Positions 8,608 through 16,455 of a stretch of 64,000 nucleotides of DNA are shown piece by piece; the stretch's first letter is position 1, and every line of letters starts with the position of its first letter. The notes under the pieces were generated by a model. That model was not told where the DNA came from, searched no databases, and saw only the letters and a list, made by a program, of their open reading frames with translations. The stretch lies in assembly GCF_006716085.1 (NCBI RefSeq), contig NZ_VFON01000001.1, positions 2,604,001-2,668,000 of the forward strand. The letters run 5' to 3'. Position numbers and translations under genes: made by a program. Source of the stretch: Leucobacter komagatae. GTDB taxonomy: Bacteria > Actinomycetota > Actinomycetes > Actinomycetales > Microbacteriaceae.

Positions 8608-8894
8608 GCGAGCTTCTCCACTTCTACGAAGACGATGTTGGCCGAGGAGTGCGGGTTCGAAACCTCGTGCTCGGAGCCGGCGGGGCGGGTGTAGCTCACG
8701 CCGGTCTGAAGCGCGGCCTCGATCTCGGTGCCGTCGGCGTTGCGCACGTGCATGATGTCGGTGACGAGCGGGATCACGACGTACTCAAAGTCGTGCCTGT
8801 GCATCGGAATCACGCCGCCGGGCTCGATCGTCCACTGCGTCACGCGGAAGTGTTCGTTCTCAAGCTGCACATCGCCGTGTGATCCGGTACTCAT
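8604..8894 (-). CDS. Cupin-domain protein
   Basis: 96 residues. A small beta-barrel protein with PGGVIPMHRHDFEYVVIPL, which contains the first cupin motif (two histidines and a glutamate for metal binding), and GSEHEVSNP, which resembles the second. The ATG at 8894 follows a strong GGAGG site. First gene of the cupin-GNAT pair. Its reaction is not known; it could be a sensor or a small isomerase/oxygenase. Confidence 0.75.
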   Translation of the reverse strand: MSTGSHGDVQLENEHFRVTQWTIEPGGVIPMHRHDFEYVVIPLVTDIMHVRNADGTEIEAALQTGVSYTRPAGSEHEVSNPHSSANIVFVEVEKLA

Positions 8895-9132
8895 CGTGGC
8901 CTCCTTGACCGTCTGCGGGCCCTGTGGCCGTGCGCAACCAAGCCTAGCGCCCGGCGAGGGGCCAGCGACGGAGGCGCTGCGATCAGCCCAGGCATAGCCG
9001 ATTGAGCGGAAACCTACAGGCCGCGCGTGCGTTTCTGCTCGTTGAAATGTTCCACTTCGGTGCAAAAAAGTGAGAAGCTGAGGGTATAGCCCCGAAGAAA
9101 AGGGGCCGCGAAATCCTGATAGGAGCGTTGAC

Positions 9133-9708
9133 ATGTCTGCAACTGAAACCACCGAGGGCACCATCAAGGAGGCCGCAACCGACGGCGCCCGGGTTCTCTT
9201 CGGCGTTGGCGGCCTCATCGCCATCGTCCTCGGCCTCTTCGTGATCTTCGCTCCGAAGACCACCGCCGGCGTCACCCTGACGTTCGTCGCCGCCCTCATC
9301 GGCGCCTACGCGATCGTCACCGGCATCGTTTACTTCGGCACCGCGATCTTCTCACGCAGCCTCGGAGGCTGGTCGCGCGTCGGCCACATTCTCCTCGGCA
9401 TCCTCTACGTCATCGGCGGCGTGATCATCATGTCGAACCTGATGACCGCTGGCGTCGTCACCGCGCTCATGTTCTCGATCATGGTCGGTATCCTCTGGCT
9501 GTTTGAGGGCGTGCTCGCCTTCGCGACCGCGTCGAAGACCGACAACAAGGCCTGGACCATCATCTACGGCATCATCTCGGTCATCGCGGGTATCACGCTG
9601 CTGCTCTCGCCCATGATGGGCGCAATGACGCTCTGGTGGCTGCTCGGCATCTCGATGGTCGTCCTCGGCTTCGTGCAGGTCGTGCGCGCGTTCAAGGTCG
9701 GCAAGTAG
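9133..9708 (+). CDS. HdeD-like DUF308 membrane protein
   Basis: 191 residues with six hydrophobic segments in three similar pairs, as in HdeD/DUF308 proteins (for example LFGVGGLIAIVLGLFVIFAP and IVAGITLLLSP-like repeats). In enterobacteria HdeD belongs to acid resistance; in actinobacteria the role is unknown. AGGAG lies seven bases before the ATG. It is a single gene ending at a strong terminator. Confidence 0.8.
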   Translation: MSATETTEGTIKEAATDGARVLFGVGGLIAIVLGLFVIFAPKTTAGVTLTFVAALIGAYAIVTGIVYFGTAIFSRSLGGWSRVGHILLGILYVIGGVIIMSNLMTAGVVTALMFSIMVGILWLFEGVLAFATASKTDNKAWTIIYGIISVIAGITLLLSPMMGAMTLWWLLGISMVVLGFVQVVRAFKVGK

Positions 9709-9737
9709 CGACGCCCCGCGGGCGCTGCCCGCACACG

Positions 9738-9770
9738 CAAAACGCCCCCTCGCTTTGAGGGGGCGTTTTG
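9738..9770. terminator. Bidirectional intrinsic terminator
   Basis: CAAAACGCCCCCTC and GAGGGGGCGTTTTG form a perfect 14-bp stem with loop GCTTT. Four T residues close the stem on either strand. It serves the HdeD-like gene and the convergent SseB-like gene. Confidence 0.92.
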
Positions 9771-9784
9771 CGTAGGTCTGGCGG

Positions 9785-10240
9785 TTACGCCTGCAGCGAC
9801 TCCGCGGTAATCTCGTCGTCACCGAGCACGAGCATGATGAATTTGCGGAGGCAGACGAGCGCGGCCGACGCCTTGTCGAACTCGGCCGCAACGAAGCGGT
9901 CGGCCGTGATGAGGGAGAGCGCCGAGTGCGCGGGCATGATCGCGCCCTTGAGCTCGCCACCCCCGGCCGTTGGTGCCAGCGCGCGCAGCTCTGCCATCGA
10001 CGTGAAAATGGGCAACACGAGCTGGCCCTTCGTGGACCGGATGGTGCGAACCCGCGGCCCCTTCTTCTTCGTGGACGTGCCGGTCACGTCGACCACGAGG
10101 TAGCCCTCGCGCAGCGAGTTCAGGAAGGCCGCGAGGTGCTCATAGTCCGGGGTCTCCTTGAACGCGAGGAGCGCGGCCCGCGCCGCCTCGTTCTCGTAAT
10201 TCTCGTCGACGCCCTCAGGGATCTCGTGCGATTCAGCCAT
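9785..10240 (-). CDS. SseB-like domain protein
   Basis: 151 residues. The middle (EGYLVVDVTG, then GQLVLPIFTSMAELRA and GAIMPAHSALSLIT) fits the SseB N-terminal domain, a small fold found in many actinobacterial proteins of unknown role. It starts with an ATG six bases after TAGGCT and has no ribosome site, which suggests a leaderless message. Confidence 0.7.
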   Translation of the reverse strand: MAESHEIPEGVDENYENEAARAALLAFKETPDYEHLAAFLNSLREGYLVVDVTGTSTKKKGPRVRTIRSTKGQLVLPIFTSMAELRALAPTAGGGELKGAIMPAHSALSLITADRFVAAEFDKASAALVCLRKFIMLVLGDDEITAESLQA

Positions 10241-10249
10241 GCACCTAGC

Positions 10250-10873
10250 CTACGGTGCCTCTTCGTCACCGATGCCCCGTGCGGCCAGCGCCTGCCCGGT
10301 GAGCTGCGCCTGTGACACGGTGCGCAGCACGAGCGGCACGGTGCGGGCGCGAAGGTTGCGGTCGAGCCCGCGGGCGCGTGCGGCCTGCTCAGCGTCGCGG
10401 GCGAGCTCCTGCACCGCAGGAATCATGCGGATCGCGAGCGAGAAGGTGAGGGATACGCGCTCGGTGTCAACACCGAACCGTTCGAGAGGCGTGAGCGCCC
10501 ACGAGATCGTGTCGAGCATGTCGCTCGCCCGCGTGCTCGCGGTCACTGCGCTCGCGGCCAGGATCAGCGCGAGGATGTCTGCGATGACCTCGAGGCCGCG
10601 TTCCCACCCCGAGCTCCATGTCTGGAACGCAAAGAGGGGCACTCCGACGAGCGCGAACGCGCGCGCAACCCGCCAGAAGTCGCGCCCGCGCAGCCCAGCG
10701 AGAACAGCCAGGGTAGCGCCGATCGCGAGCGCGCAGAGCGAGCTGATCCACCCGGGCGCGACGATGATGGCGATCGCGAAGGCGAACAGTCCGAGGAGCT
10801 TCGCGCCCGGCCTGAGCGCGTGGAGCGGCCCCCGTCGCGGGATGTATGCCCCGAGCGGCGACGCGATGCTCAC
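10250..10873 (-). CDS. bioN: ECF transporter T component (biotin energy-coupling permease)
   Basis: 207 residues with about five membrane segments and the cytoplasmic coupling motif AARARGLDRN near residue 170, which docks on the ATPase in energy-coupling factor transporters. It lies directly after the ATPase (4-base overlap) and close to BioY, the biotin-binding S component, so it most likely drives biotin uptake as BioN. Three-gene order Y-M-N is the usual actinobacterial arrangement. Confidence 0.9.
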   Translation of the reverse strand: MSIASPLGAYIPRRGPLHALRPGAKLLGLFAFAIAIIVAPGWISSLCALAIGATLAVLAGLRGRDFWRVARAFALVGVPLFAFQTWSSGWERGLEVIADILALILAASAVTASTRASDMLDTISWALTPLERFGVDTERVSLTFSLAIRMIPAVQELARDAEQAARARGLDRNLRARTVPLVLRTVSQAQLTGQALAARGIGDEEAP

Positions 10874-11571
10874 GCCGCCACGCTGTCGCGGTAGTGGGCG
10901 ATCGCCGCGGCCGGGGCACCATCGAAGACGATGCGCCCCTGATCCACCACCAGCGCCCTGTCGGTTCGCGCCGCGAGCTCGAGGTTGTGGGTGACGATCA
11001 CGACCTGCTGCGTGAGCGAGGTGAGTAGGTCGCCGATGATGCGGGTGTTTCGCAGGTCGAGGAGCGTCGTCGGCTCGTCGGTGACGAGGATCCGCGGGCC
11101 TGTCGCGAGCACGGTCGCGATCGCGAGGAGCTGCTGCTGGCCGCCCGAGAGCCCGTGGACGCTGCGCTCCGCGAAGCCGTCGAGGCCGAACCTTGCGAGC
11201 GCCGCGAGCGCGGCCTGCCTGCGATCCTCCGCCCGCCGGTGCTCCCTGCGCAGTGACAGCTCGACGTCCTCGATCACCGTCGGCATGATGAGCTGCGCGG
11301 CGGGGTCGGTGAACACGAACCCGACGGCCCGGCGCACGGCGGAGCCGTCAGCGACCGTGTCGAGTGCGGGGGTGGACGTGTCGGCGGCGCCGATCGTGAC
11401 TGTCCCCGAGCTTGGCTCGACGAGGCCGTTGATGAGCCTCGCGAGCGTCGATTTCCCAGATCCGTTCGCGCCGATGACCGCGATTCGCTGCTCGGCGAGC
11501 TCGAGCGAGAACGGGTGCAGGATCGTGGCGCCGTCGTGCGAGACGACGCTGGCCTGGTTGAACGAGATCAC
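10870..11571 (-). CDS. bioM: ECF transporter ATPase (biotin)
   Basis: 233 residues with Walker A GANGSGKST, Q-loop in FVFTDPAAQLIMPTV, signature LSGGQQQ, Walker B ILVTDEPTTLLD and switch histidine IVTHN. It resembles CbiO/BioM ATPases. The GTG start lies six bases after TAGGAT, and that hexamer contains the stop codon of bioY. The gene may therefore also have its own leaderless promoter inside the operon. Confidence 0.9.
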   Translation of the reverse strand: MISFNQASVVSHDGATILHPFSLELAEQRIAVIGANGSGKSTLARLINGLVEPSSGTVTIGAADTSTPALDTVADGSAVRRAVGFVFTDPAAQLIMPTVIEDVELSLRREHRRAEDRRQAALAALARFGLDGFAERSVHGLSGGQQQLLAIATVLATGPRILVTDEPTTLLDLRNTRIIGDLLTSLTQQVVIVTHNLELAARTDRALVVDQGRIVFDGAPAAAIAHYRDSVAA

Positions 11572-11580
11572 CCCGCGATC

Positions 11581-12192
11581 CTACGCGGTAGCGGCGCGGC
11601 CTCGCGCGGGAAGCAGGCCGGGGAAGGCGCGGTGAACCGACGTTGCGACGATCGCCATGAGCACGTTCTTGAGGATGTCGCCGGGAATGAAAGAGAGGCC
11701 GAACGCGAACGCCTGGCCGAGCGTGAGGTCTGCGCGCCACGCCATTCCGAGCGCACCGAGCGGGTAGGTGATGAGGATCGAGGCGGCGGCGCCGGCGAGC
11801 AGGATCAGCGGGATGCTCGTCGCGATGCGCTTTCGCGGCAGACGCTCGACGACGAAGCCGGTGAAGAAGGCCGCGATCGGGAACGACACGAGGTAGCCGA
11901 CCGAGGGGCCCGCGAACGGGGCGAGCCCTGCACCGCCCGCCGTAAAGACGGGGAGGCCGATGATGCCGACGGCCATCCAGAGCAGCACGGCGAGCGCGCC
12001 GCGCGTGGAGCCGAGCACCGCGCCCGCGAGGATCACGGCGAAGGTCTGCAGGGTGATGGGGACGACGCCGATCGGGATCGCGGGAAGGAACGAGCACGCG
12101 CCGATGAGCGCGGCGAAGCTCGCGATGAGGGCGAGGTCGGTCGCGGTGCTGCGGCGCTTGCGCGCGGGGATGGCTGCGGGGGCGGCGGTCAT
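11581..12192 (-). CDS. bioY: BioY, biotin-binding S component
   Basis: 203 residues, six membrane segments. Seen: VPITLQTFAVILAGAVLGSTRGALAV, then GLPVFTAGGAGLAPFAGPSVGYL and YPLGALGMAW, all typical of BioY. It binds biotin in the membrane and works with BioM and BioN encoded just downstream. The ATG at 12192 is five bases after GGGAG; a TTG at 12204 is possible. Expression is probably controlled by the divergent TetR regulator through the palindromes in the shared intergenic region. Confidence 0.92.
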   Translation of the reverse strand: MTAAPAAIPARKRRSTATDLALIASFAALIGACSFLPAIPIGVVPITLQTFAVILAGAVLGSTRGALAVLLWMAVGIIGLPVFTAGGAGLAPFAGPSVGYLVSFPIAAFFTGFVVERLPRKRIATSIPLILLAGAAASILITYPLGALGMAWRADLTLGQAFAFGLSFIPGDILKNVLMAIVATSVHRAFPGLLPARGRAATA

Positions 12193-12209
12193 GTGGACTC
12201 CCAAAAATC

Positions 12210-12247
12210 TAACCTGAACAGTGTTCTGGTGAACGGTGTTCAGGTTA
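12210..12247. promoter_or_regulatory. BioQ-type double operator between bioY and its regulator
   Basis: Two copies of TGAAC-N3-GTTC lie side by side (GAACAGTGTTC at 12216-12226 and GAACGGTGTTC at 12231-12241), 15 bp centre to centre. Together they sit in a larger perfect inverted repeat, TAACCTGAACA...TGTTCAGGTTA (12210-12247). The half-site matches what I recall for actinobacterial BioQ operators. The regulator's -10 (TAGAAT, 12252-12257) adjoins it, so binding would block both divergent promoters. Confidence 0.85.
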
Positions 12248-12263
12248 CCGATAGAATGGCGGA

Positions 12264-12797
12264 ATGCGCAACACGAGAGCCGACGTCGTCACCGCGGCGC
12301 TGCGGGTGCTCGACGCGCAGGGCCTCGAATCCTGCTCCATGCGCAGGGTGGCGGCAGAGCTCGACGTGCAGCCGAGCGCGCTCTACCACCACGTCCCGAA
12401 CAAGCAGAGCCTGCTCGCGCTCATGGCCGACGAGATCGTGCGCGCGGTGCCGCTCGGCCAGGGCGATGCCCGCGCGCTGTGCGTCGCGCTTCGCGACGCC
12501 ATGCTCTCGGTGCGCGACGGGGCTGACGTCGTCGCGACGGCCGAGGCGTTTCAGCTCGGGTCGTCGGCCGTCGAGCAGCGGCTTGCCGAGCTCGTTGGTG
12601 TCGACGGCGCCCGAACGCTCTTGCTCTACACCTTCGGTCACGCGCAGTCGACCCAGACGCACCGCCAGGCGGCGGAGTTCGGGGCGCTGCTCGACACCGC
12701 CTCAGGCCCAAACGGCGGTGTGGCCGCGGCACCAGACCTTGACGCGTCGTTTGCCCGGGGCCTCGACATCATCCTCGCCGGGCTCGCGGCCGGCTAG
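12264..12797 (+). CDS. bioQ: TetR-family repressor, probable BioQ
   Basis: 177 residues. The N-terminal helix-turn-helix is SCSMRRVAAELDVQPSALYHHVPNKQSLLALM, classic TetR. The C-terminal ligand or dimer domain is short. Position (divergent from bioY) and the TGAAC-N3-GTTC operators support BioQ, the regulator of biotin uptake and synthesis in actinobacteria. The ATG is six bases after TAGAAT, so the message is probably leaderless and its start lies at the operator edge, which fits autoregulation. Confidence 0.8.
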   Translation: MRNTRADVVTAALRVLDAQGLESCSMRRVAAELDVQPSALYHHVPNKQSLLALMADEIVRAVPLGQGDARALCVALRDAMLSVRDGADVVATAEAFQLGSSAVEQRLAELVGVDGARTLLLYTFGHAQSTQTHRQAAEFGALLDTASGPNGGVAAAPDLDASFARGLDIILAGLAAG

Positions 12798-12911
12798 AAA
12801 ATACTTCGGCCCGTCTGAAAACGGTCTGAGACTTCCGGCGAATTTGGGTTCTTGCTTTCAGGCTGCCGCGAAAGACTGGTGACCCACCGCAGCAAACGAA
12901 GGGGGAACACG

Positions 12912-13109
12912 ATGGGTTTTCTTGAAGATGCAAAGGACAACGTTGCCAAGGCCGCGAAGCAGGTCGGCGAGGCCGTCGAGGAGGGCGTCGACAAGCTGAA
13001 GGACAAGGCCGACGAGGTGCGCGCCGAGGCCGACGTGAAGCGCGCTGAGGCCGAGCGAGACGCCGTGAAGGCGCGCAACGACGTGAAGGATGAGCTCCGC
13101 GACAAGTAG
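12912..13109 (+). CDS. Small charged helical protein
   Basis: 65 residues with no hydrophobic segment. It consists almost wholly of Ala, Lys, Glu, Asp and Val in heptad-like order (DNVAKAAKQVGEAVEEGVDK, then AEADVKRAEAERDAVKA), predicting one long amphipathic helix or coiled coil. It resembles LEA-like or CsbD-like stress proteins in composition, but no family motif is visible. GGGGG precedes the ATG by several bases. A strong terminator follows. Confidence 0.65.
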   Translation: MGFLEDAKDNVAKAAKQVGEAVEEGVDKLKDKADEVRAEADVKRAEAERDAVKARNDVKDELRDK

Positions 13110-13141
13110 GCCGCTGAGCCCCGCGCACTGACCGGGCGAAT

Positions 13142-13175
13142 CAAACGCCCCGCCAAGAAATTGGCGGGGCGTTTG
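13142..13175. terminator. Intrinsic terminator
   Basis: CAAACGCCCCGCCAA and TTGGCGGGGCGTTTG form a perfect 15-bp stem with loop GAAA, a very stable tetraloop, and a short T run. It ends the small helical protein's transcript. Confidence 0.9.
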
Positions 13176-13254
13176 CGCTGTGCTGGGCGGGCGGCTGCGG
13201 GCCGCGAAGGCCTCGCTGTCGGCGTTCGAGGGTGGCGCGCGTTACCGTTGAGGT

Positions 13255-13452
13255 ATGGAAAGCAACGAACCCAAGGACCCCGCGAAGCGCCGAGCCGTTC
13301 TCTGGATGGTGGGGAGTGTCGTCGTGCTCGGCACGATCGGCGGCTTCCTTGGCGCCCAGCTCGGCTGGGTCGGTTGGGGCGCGGGCGGCGGCATCGGCAT
13401 CGGCGCTGTCGTCGGCTTCCTCATGGGCATGTCGCCCGAACAGAAGGACTAG
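13255..13452 (+). CDS. Small membrane protein
   Basis: 65 residues: a charged N-terminus, then two hydrophobic helices (AVLWMVGSVVVLGTIGGFLGAQ and a Gly-rich GAGGGIGIGAVVGFLMGM). I do not recognise a family. TACCGT lies six bases before the ATG with no ribosome site, which points to a leaderless message. It is convergent with the DUF4190-type gene. Confidence 0.6.
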   Translation: MESNEPKDPAKRRAVLWMVGSVVVLGTIGGFLGAQLGWVGWGAGGGIGIGAVVGFLMGMSPEQKD

Positions 13453-13459
13453 CGGGTGT

Positions 13460-13828
13460 TCAGAACGACGAGCTCATGCCCGAGTCAGAGCCGAAGGCGA
13501 GGACCGAGCCCCAGAACAGCACCGAAGCCACGATGATTGCGATCGTCGCGTAGCCGAAAACGAGCCCGGTAATCGCGGGCCCGCGGCCCGCGCCCGTGCG
13601 CTTCGACGTGCGCAAGCCGGTGTGCCCAAAGATGATCGCGAGAAGCGCGGGGATGAAGGCGACCGCGCCCGCGATGATCCCGAAGATCGGGAAGGGCGAC
13701 CAGATGCCGATGAGCCCGCCGATGATGCCGAGCACGAGCGACGTGACAGCCATGCCGTTCACCGGGGGCGGCACGGGTTGCTGGAACGGCTGCTGGTAGA
13801 CAACCCGCGGGGGAGGCACATTGCTCAT
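13460..13828 (-). CDS. DUF4190-type membrane protein
   Basis: 122 residues: a Pro/Gln-rich cytoplasmic N-terminus (PPPRVVYQQPFQQPVPPP), then NGMAVTSLVLGIIGGLIGI and FIPALLAIIFGHTGLR, which match the DUF4190 signature, and a third helix. The function is unknown. TACTAT lies six bases before the ATG at 13828, so this is another probable leaderless start; an upstream in-frame extension has no support. Confidence 0.7.
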   Translation of the reverse strand: MSNVPPPRVVYQQPFQQPVPPPVNGMAVTSLVLGIIGGLIGIWSPFPIFGIIAGAVAFIPALLAIIFGHTGLRTSKRTGAGRGPAITGLVFGYATIAIIVASVLFWGSVLAFGSDSGMSSSF

Positions 13829-13949
13829 GCCCCGATAGTACCGAGTGCCGCTCAAAGCTGACAGGGTGCGGCGCATCTATTCCAGGAGGGCGCTGGGAGT
13901 CCGGGGATTGCCAGAGCGGCAGGGCGCAGCCTTTCTAGGCTGGTGACCA

Positions 13950-13963
13950 CCTCCGATCGGAGG
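13950..13963. promoter_or_regulatory. 14-bp perfect palindrome upstream of doxX-like gene
   Basis: CCTCCGATCGGAGG lies 25 bp before the DoxX-like start codon, close to where a promoter should be. It could be an operator for an unknown regulator. No -35/-10 pair is clear. Confidence 0.35.
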
Positions 13964-13987
13964 CACGTCACACTGAGGAGAAACGAC

Positions 13988-14416
13988 ATGACTTCGAACG
14001 CTCGAACCGCCGCTGGAATCCTGGTGCTGCGCATCGCCGTGGGTGCGATCTTCGCCGCCCACGGCGCGCAGAAGCTCTTTGAGTACGGCGTCGCCGGAAC
14101 AACTGGTGCATTCACCGACATGGGAGTCCCCGGTGCGGCCGTCGTCGCACCCGCGATCGCGGCACTTGAGTTCGGCGGCGGGATCCTGCTCGTGCTCGGC
14201 GCTTTCACCAGAGTCGTCGGCGTCTTGCTCGCGGCCGACATGGCCGGCGCGATCGCGCTCGTGCACGCGCCCGCCGGGTTCTGGGTCGATGCAGGCGGCG
14301 TCGAGTTCGTGGCGCTGCTTGGGGCCGGTGCGCTCGCGCTCGCCTTCACTGGCGGCGACAGGTTCTCGGCCGACAACACCGTGCTCAAGAGGGCGCTCCC
14401 CGCGCTCCTGCGCTAG
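13988..14416 (+). CDS. DoxX-family membrane protein
   Basis: 142 residues with four membrane helices and the family signature: GILVLRIAVGAIFAAHGAQKLF at the N-terminus, GPAIAALEFGGGILLVLGAFTR-like middle, and a helix with GGVEFVALLGAGALALAF. DoxX proteins are linked to quinone or thiol redox stress in actinobacteria (with SodA and SseA in mycobacteria). TGAGGAG precedes the ATG. Confidence 0.85.
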   Translation: MTSNARTAAGILVLRIAVGAIFAAHGAQKLFEYGVAGTTGAFTDMGVPGAAVVAPAIAALEFGGGILLVLGAFTRVVGVLLAADMAGAIALVHAPAGFWVDAGGVEFVALLGAGALALAFTGGDRFSADNTVLKRALPALLR

Positions 14417-14435
14417 GGGAGCGTGCGGGCGCGGC

Positions 14436-15128
14436 CTAGAACAGGGTGTTCTTGTCTTCCATGCCGCGCATCGCGTCGTAGTCGAGCACGAGGCAGCGGA
14501 TTCCGCGATCCTCCGCGAGCGTGCGCGCCTGCGGCTTGATCTCCTGCGCCGCGAAGACACCCGACACGGGGGCGAGCAGCGGGTCGCGGTTCATGAGCTC
14601 GAGGTAGCGGGTGAGCTGCTCAACGCCGTCGATCTCACCGCGGCGCTTGATCTCGACGGCGACCGAGACGCCCTCCGAGTCACGGGCAAGGATGTCGACG
14701 GGGCCGATCGCCGTCATGTACTCGCGGCGCACGAGCGAGTGCCCGTCGCCGAGCAGGTTAATCTGGTCGGCGAGCAGCTCTTGCAGGTGCGCCTCGACGC
14801 CGTCCTTGATGAGCCCGGGGTCGACACCGAGGTCGTACGACGAGTCGTGGATGATCTCGAACAGCGAGACCACGAGCTTGTCTGCGGTCTTCTTGTGCGT
14901 GACCTGCCACTGCTCGACGATGCCGGCCTCACGCACGTCGTCGTCGAGTTCGAGCGGCTCAAGCGAGCACGGCGGGCTCATCCAGTTCAGCGGCTTGTAC
15001 GAGCCACCGTCTGAGTGGACGAGGATCGAGCCGTCGCCCTTCAGCATCAGCACACGCTTCGCGCGCGGCAGGTGGGCCGACAGCCGACCCGCATAGTCAA
15101 CGGAACAGTCAGCAACCACGATTCGCAC
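14436..15128 (-). CDS. nucS: Mismatch-specific endonuclease NucS (EndoMS)
   Basis: 230 residues, full length. NucS replaces MutS/MutL in most actinobacteria by cutting both strands at mismatches. The PD-(D/E)xK centre is visible as GPVDIL (Asp145) and VAVEIKRRG (Glu159, Lys161); the N-terminal half has the DNA-binding and dimer strands ([24 protein letters not shown]). The last residues, KNTLF, resemble the sliding-clamp binding tail. The GTG start is six bases after TAAACT, which suggests a leaderless message. Confidence 0.92.
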   Translation of the reverse strand: MRIVVADCSVDYAGRLSAHLPRAKRVLMLKGDGSILVHSDGGSYKPLNWMSPPCSLEPLELDDDVREAGIVEQWQVTHKKTADKLVVSLFEIIHDSSYDLGVDPGLIKDGVEAHLQELLADQINLLGDGHSLVRREYMTAIGPVDILARDSEGVSVAVEIKRRGEIDGVEQLTRYLELMNRDPLLAPVSGVFAAQEIKPQARTLAEDRGIRCLVLDYDAMRGMEDKNTLF

Positions 15129-15137
15129 CGTGACAGT

Positions 15138-16406
15138 TTAGCCGGTTGTCTTGCTGGGTGTCTGTCTGCCGGGCTCGCGGGCCGCGCCCGCCGCGAAGAT
15201 CACGAAGATGAGGAACGCGACGAGGGGTAGGAACGCGTTCAAGAGCCCGAGGTGCTCACCGAGCAGGCCGATCGCCATCGGGCCGACGAGGAACGCGGCG
15301 TACGCGATCGCCGAGACCGTCGCGACGCCTCGGACGGCCTTTTCGGGGTCGTCGGCAGCCGCAGAGATGCCGATGGGGAACCCGAGGGCGCTGCCGACGC
15401 CCCAGAGCCCCGCGCAGACGTACGCGGCCCAACTGAACGGCAGCACATTGAGCAGCACGATGCTCGTGCCGGCCGTGATCGCGCTCGCGCGGAGGATCGC
15501 CACGCGGCCGAATCGCTCGAGCAGCAGGGAGCCCGCGGCGCGGGTCGACAGCATCGCGACGAAGAAGACGCCGAGCGCGAGGGCCGCCGCCGAGTTCGTG
15601 AAGCCGCGGTGGTCGGCGAGCGCAAGCGGCAGCCAGTCGGTCGCTGTGCCCTCGGTGAGGCTCAGGCTCATCGCAACGAAGCCGATCACGATGATGCGCG
15701 GGTCGCGCCACGGGTTGTAGCTCGACGGCCGCTCGGGGGAGGTCTCGGCCGCCGGGTTCGCGAGGAGCTGGATCGGGCCCGTGCTCGTGCTGACGGGCAG
15801 CGGCTCGGCGGGGCTCACCCCCGGCTCGACCCGCGGAATGCGCCGGATCGCGAACAGGATGCCCACGACGACGAGCGCGAACACGATACTCAGATGGACC
15901 GGAACGGGGACCTTGAACATCTCGGCGAGCGCCCCGACGCCCATCGCGCTCACGCCGCCAAAGCTGTAGCCGCCGTGCAGGATCGGCATGCGTGATTTGC
16001 CGAGTGCGCGCTCGGCTGCGGCCCCGCTGACGTTCATCGCGACGTCGCTCGTGCTGAAGAAGAAGCCGTAGCAGGCGAGCGCGAGCATCCCCGGGATAGG
16101 CATGCCGAACCAGAGCAGCGTCGCTCCGAGCGGCATGAAGAGCGCCTGGCCGAGCGCGCCGTAGAAGATTGCCCGCCGCGGCCCGAGCCAGGTCACGGTG
16201 CGGCCCGCCAACACGAGCCCGATGAGCGAGCCCGCGGCGAGCGTGAGGCCGATGACGCTCATCTCGAACGTGCTCGCCCCGAGCCTGTCGCGCACGGCCG
16301 GGATGCGGGCGAGCCAGTTACCGAACCCAAACCCGAACATCGTGAACACGACGAGCACACCGAAGGTCCACCGCGACGGTGAAATGGGGGAGTCTTTGGC
16401 AGCCAC
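15138..16406 (-). CDS. MFS transporter
   Basis: 422 residues, twelve membrane segments. Seen: a loop with GNWLARIPAVRDRLGASTFE near the first helix, and STRAAGSLLLERFGRVAILR at the start of the second half. This pattern fits the YbjJ-like MFS group, whose substrate is unknown. I chose GTG 16406, which follows CAGGAG; the frame is open to a GTG at 16451 that has no ribosome site. It lies just downstream of the MATE exporter gene and may share its message. Confidence 0.8.
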   Translation of the reverse strand: MAAKDSPISPSRWTFGVLVVFTMFGFGFGNWLARIPAVRDRLGASTFEMSVIGLTLAAGSLIGLVLAGRTVTWLGPRRAIFYGALGQALFMPLGATLLWFGMPIPGMLALACYGFFFSTSDVAMNVSGAAAERALGKSRMPILHGGYSFGGVSAMGVGALAEMFKVPVPVHLSIVFALVVVGILFAIRRIPRVEPGVSPAEPLPVSTSTGPIQLLANPAAETSPERPSSYNPWRDPRIIVIGFVAMSLSLTEGTATDWLPLALADHRGFTNSAAALALGVFFVAMLSTRAAGSLLLERFGRVAILRASAITAGTSIVLLNVLPFSWAAYVCAGLWGVGSALGFPIGISAAADDPEKAVRGVATVSAIAYAAFLVGPMAIGLLGEHLGLLNAFLPLVAFLIFVIFAAGAAREPGRQTPSKTTG

Positions 16407-16455
16407 AGTGCTCCTGACGACAAGGGTGACCGCGCGGCGGCTGAACCCCACTATT

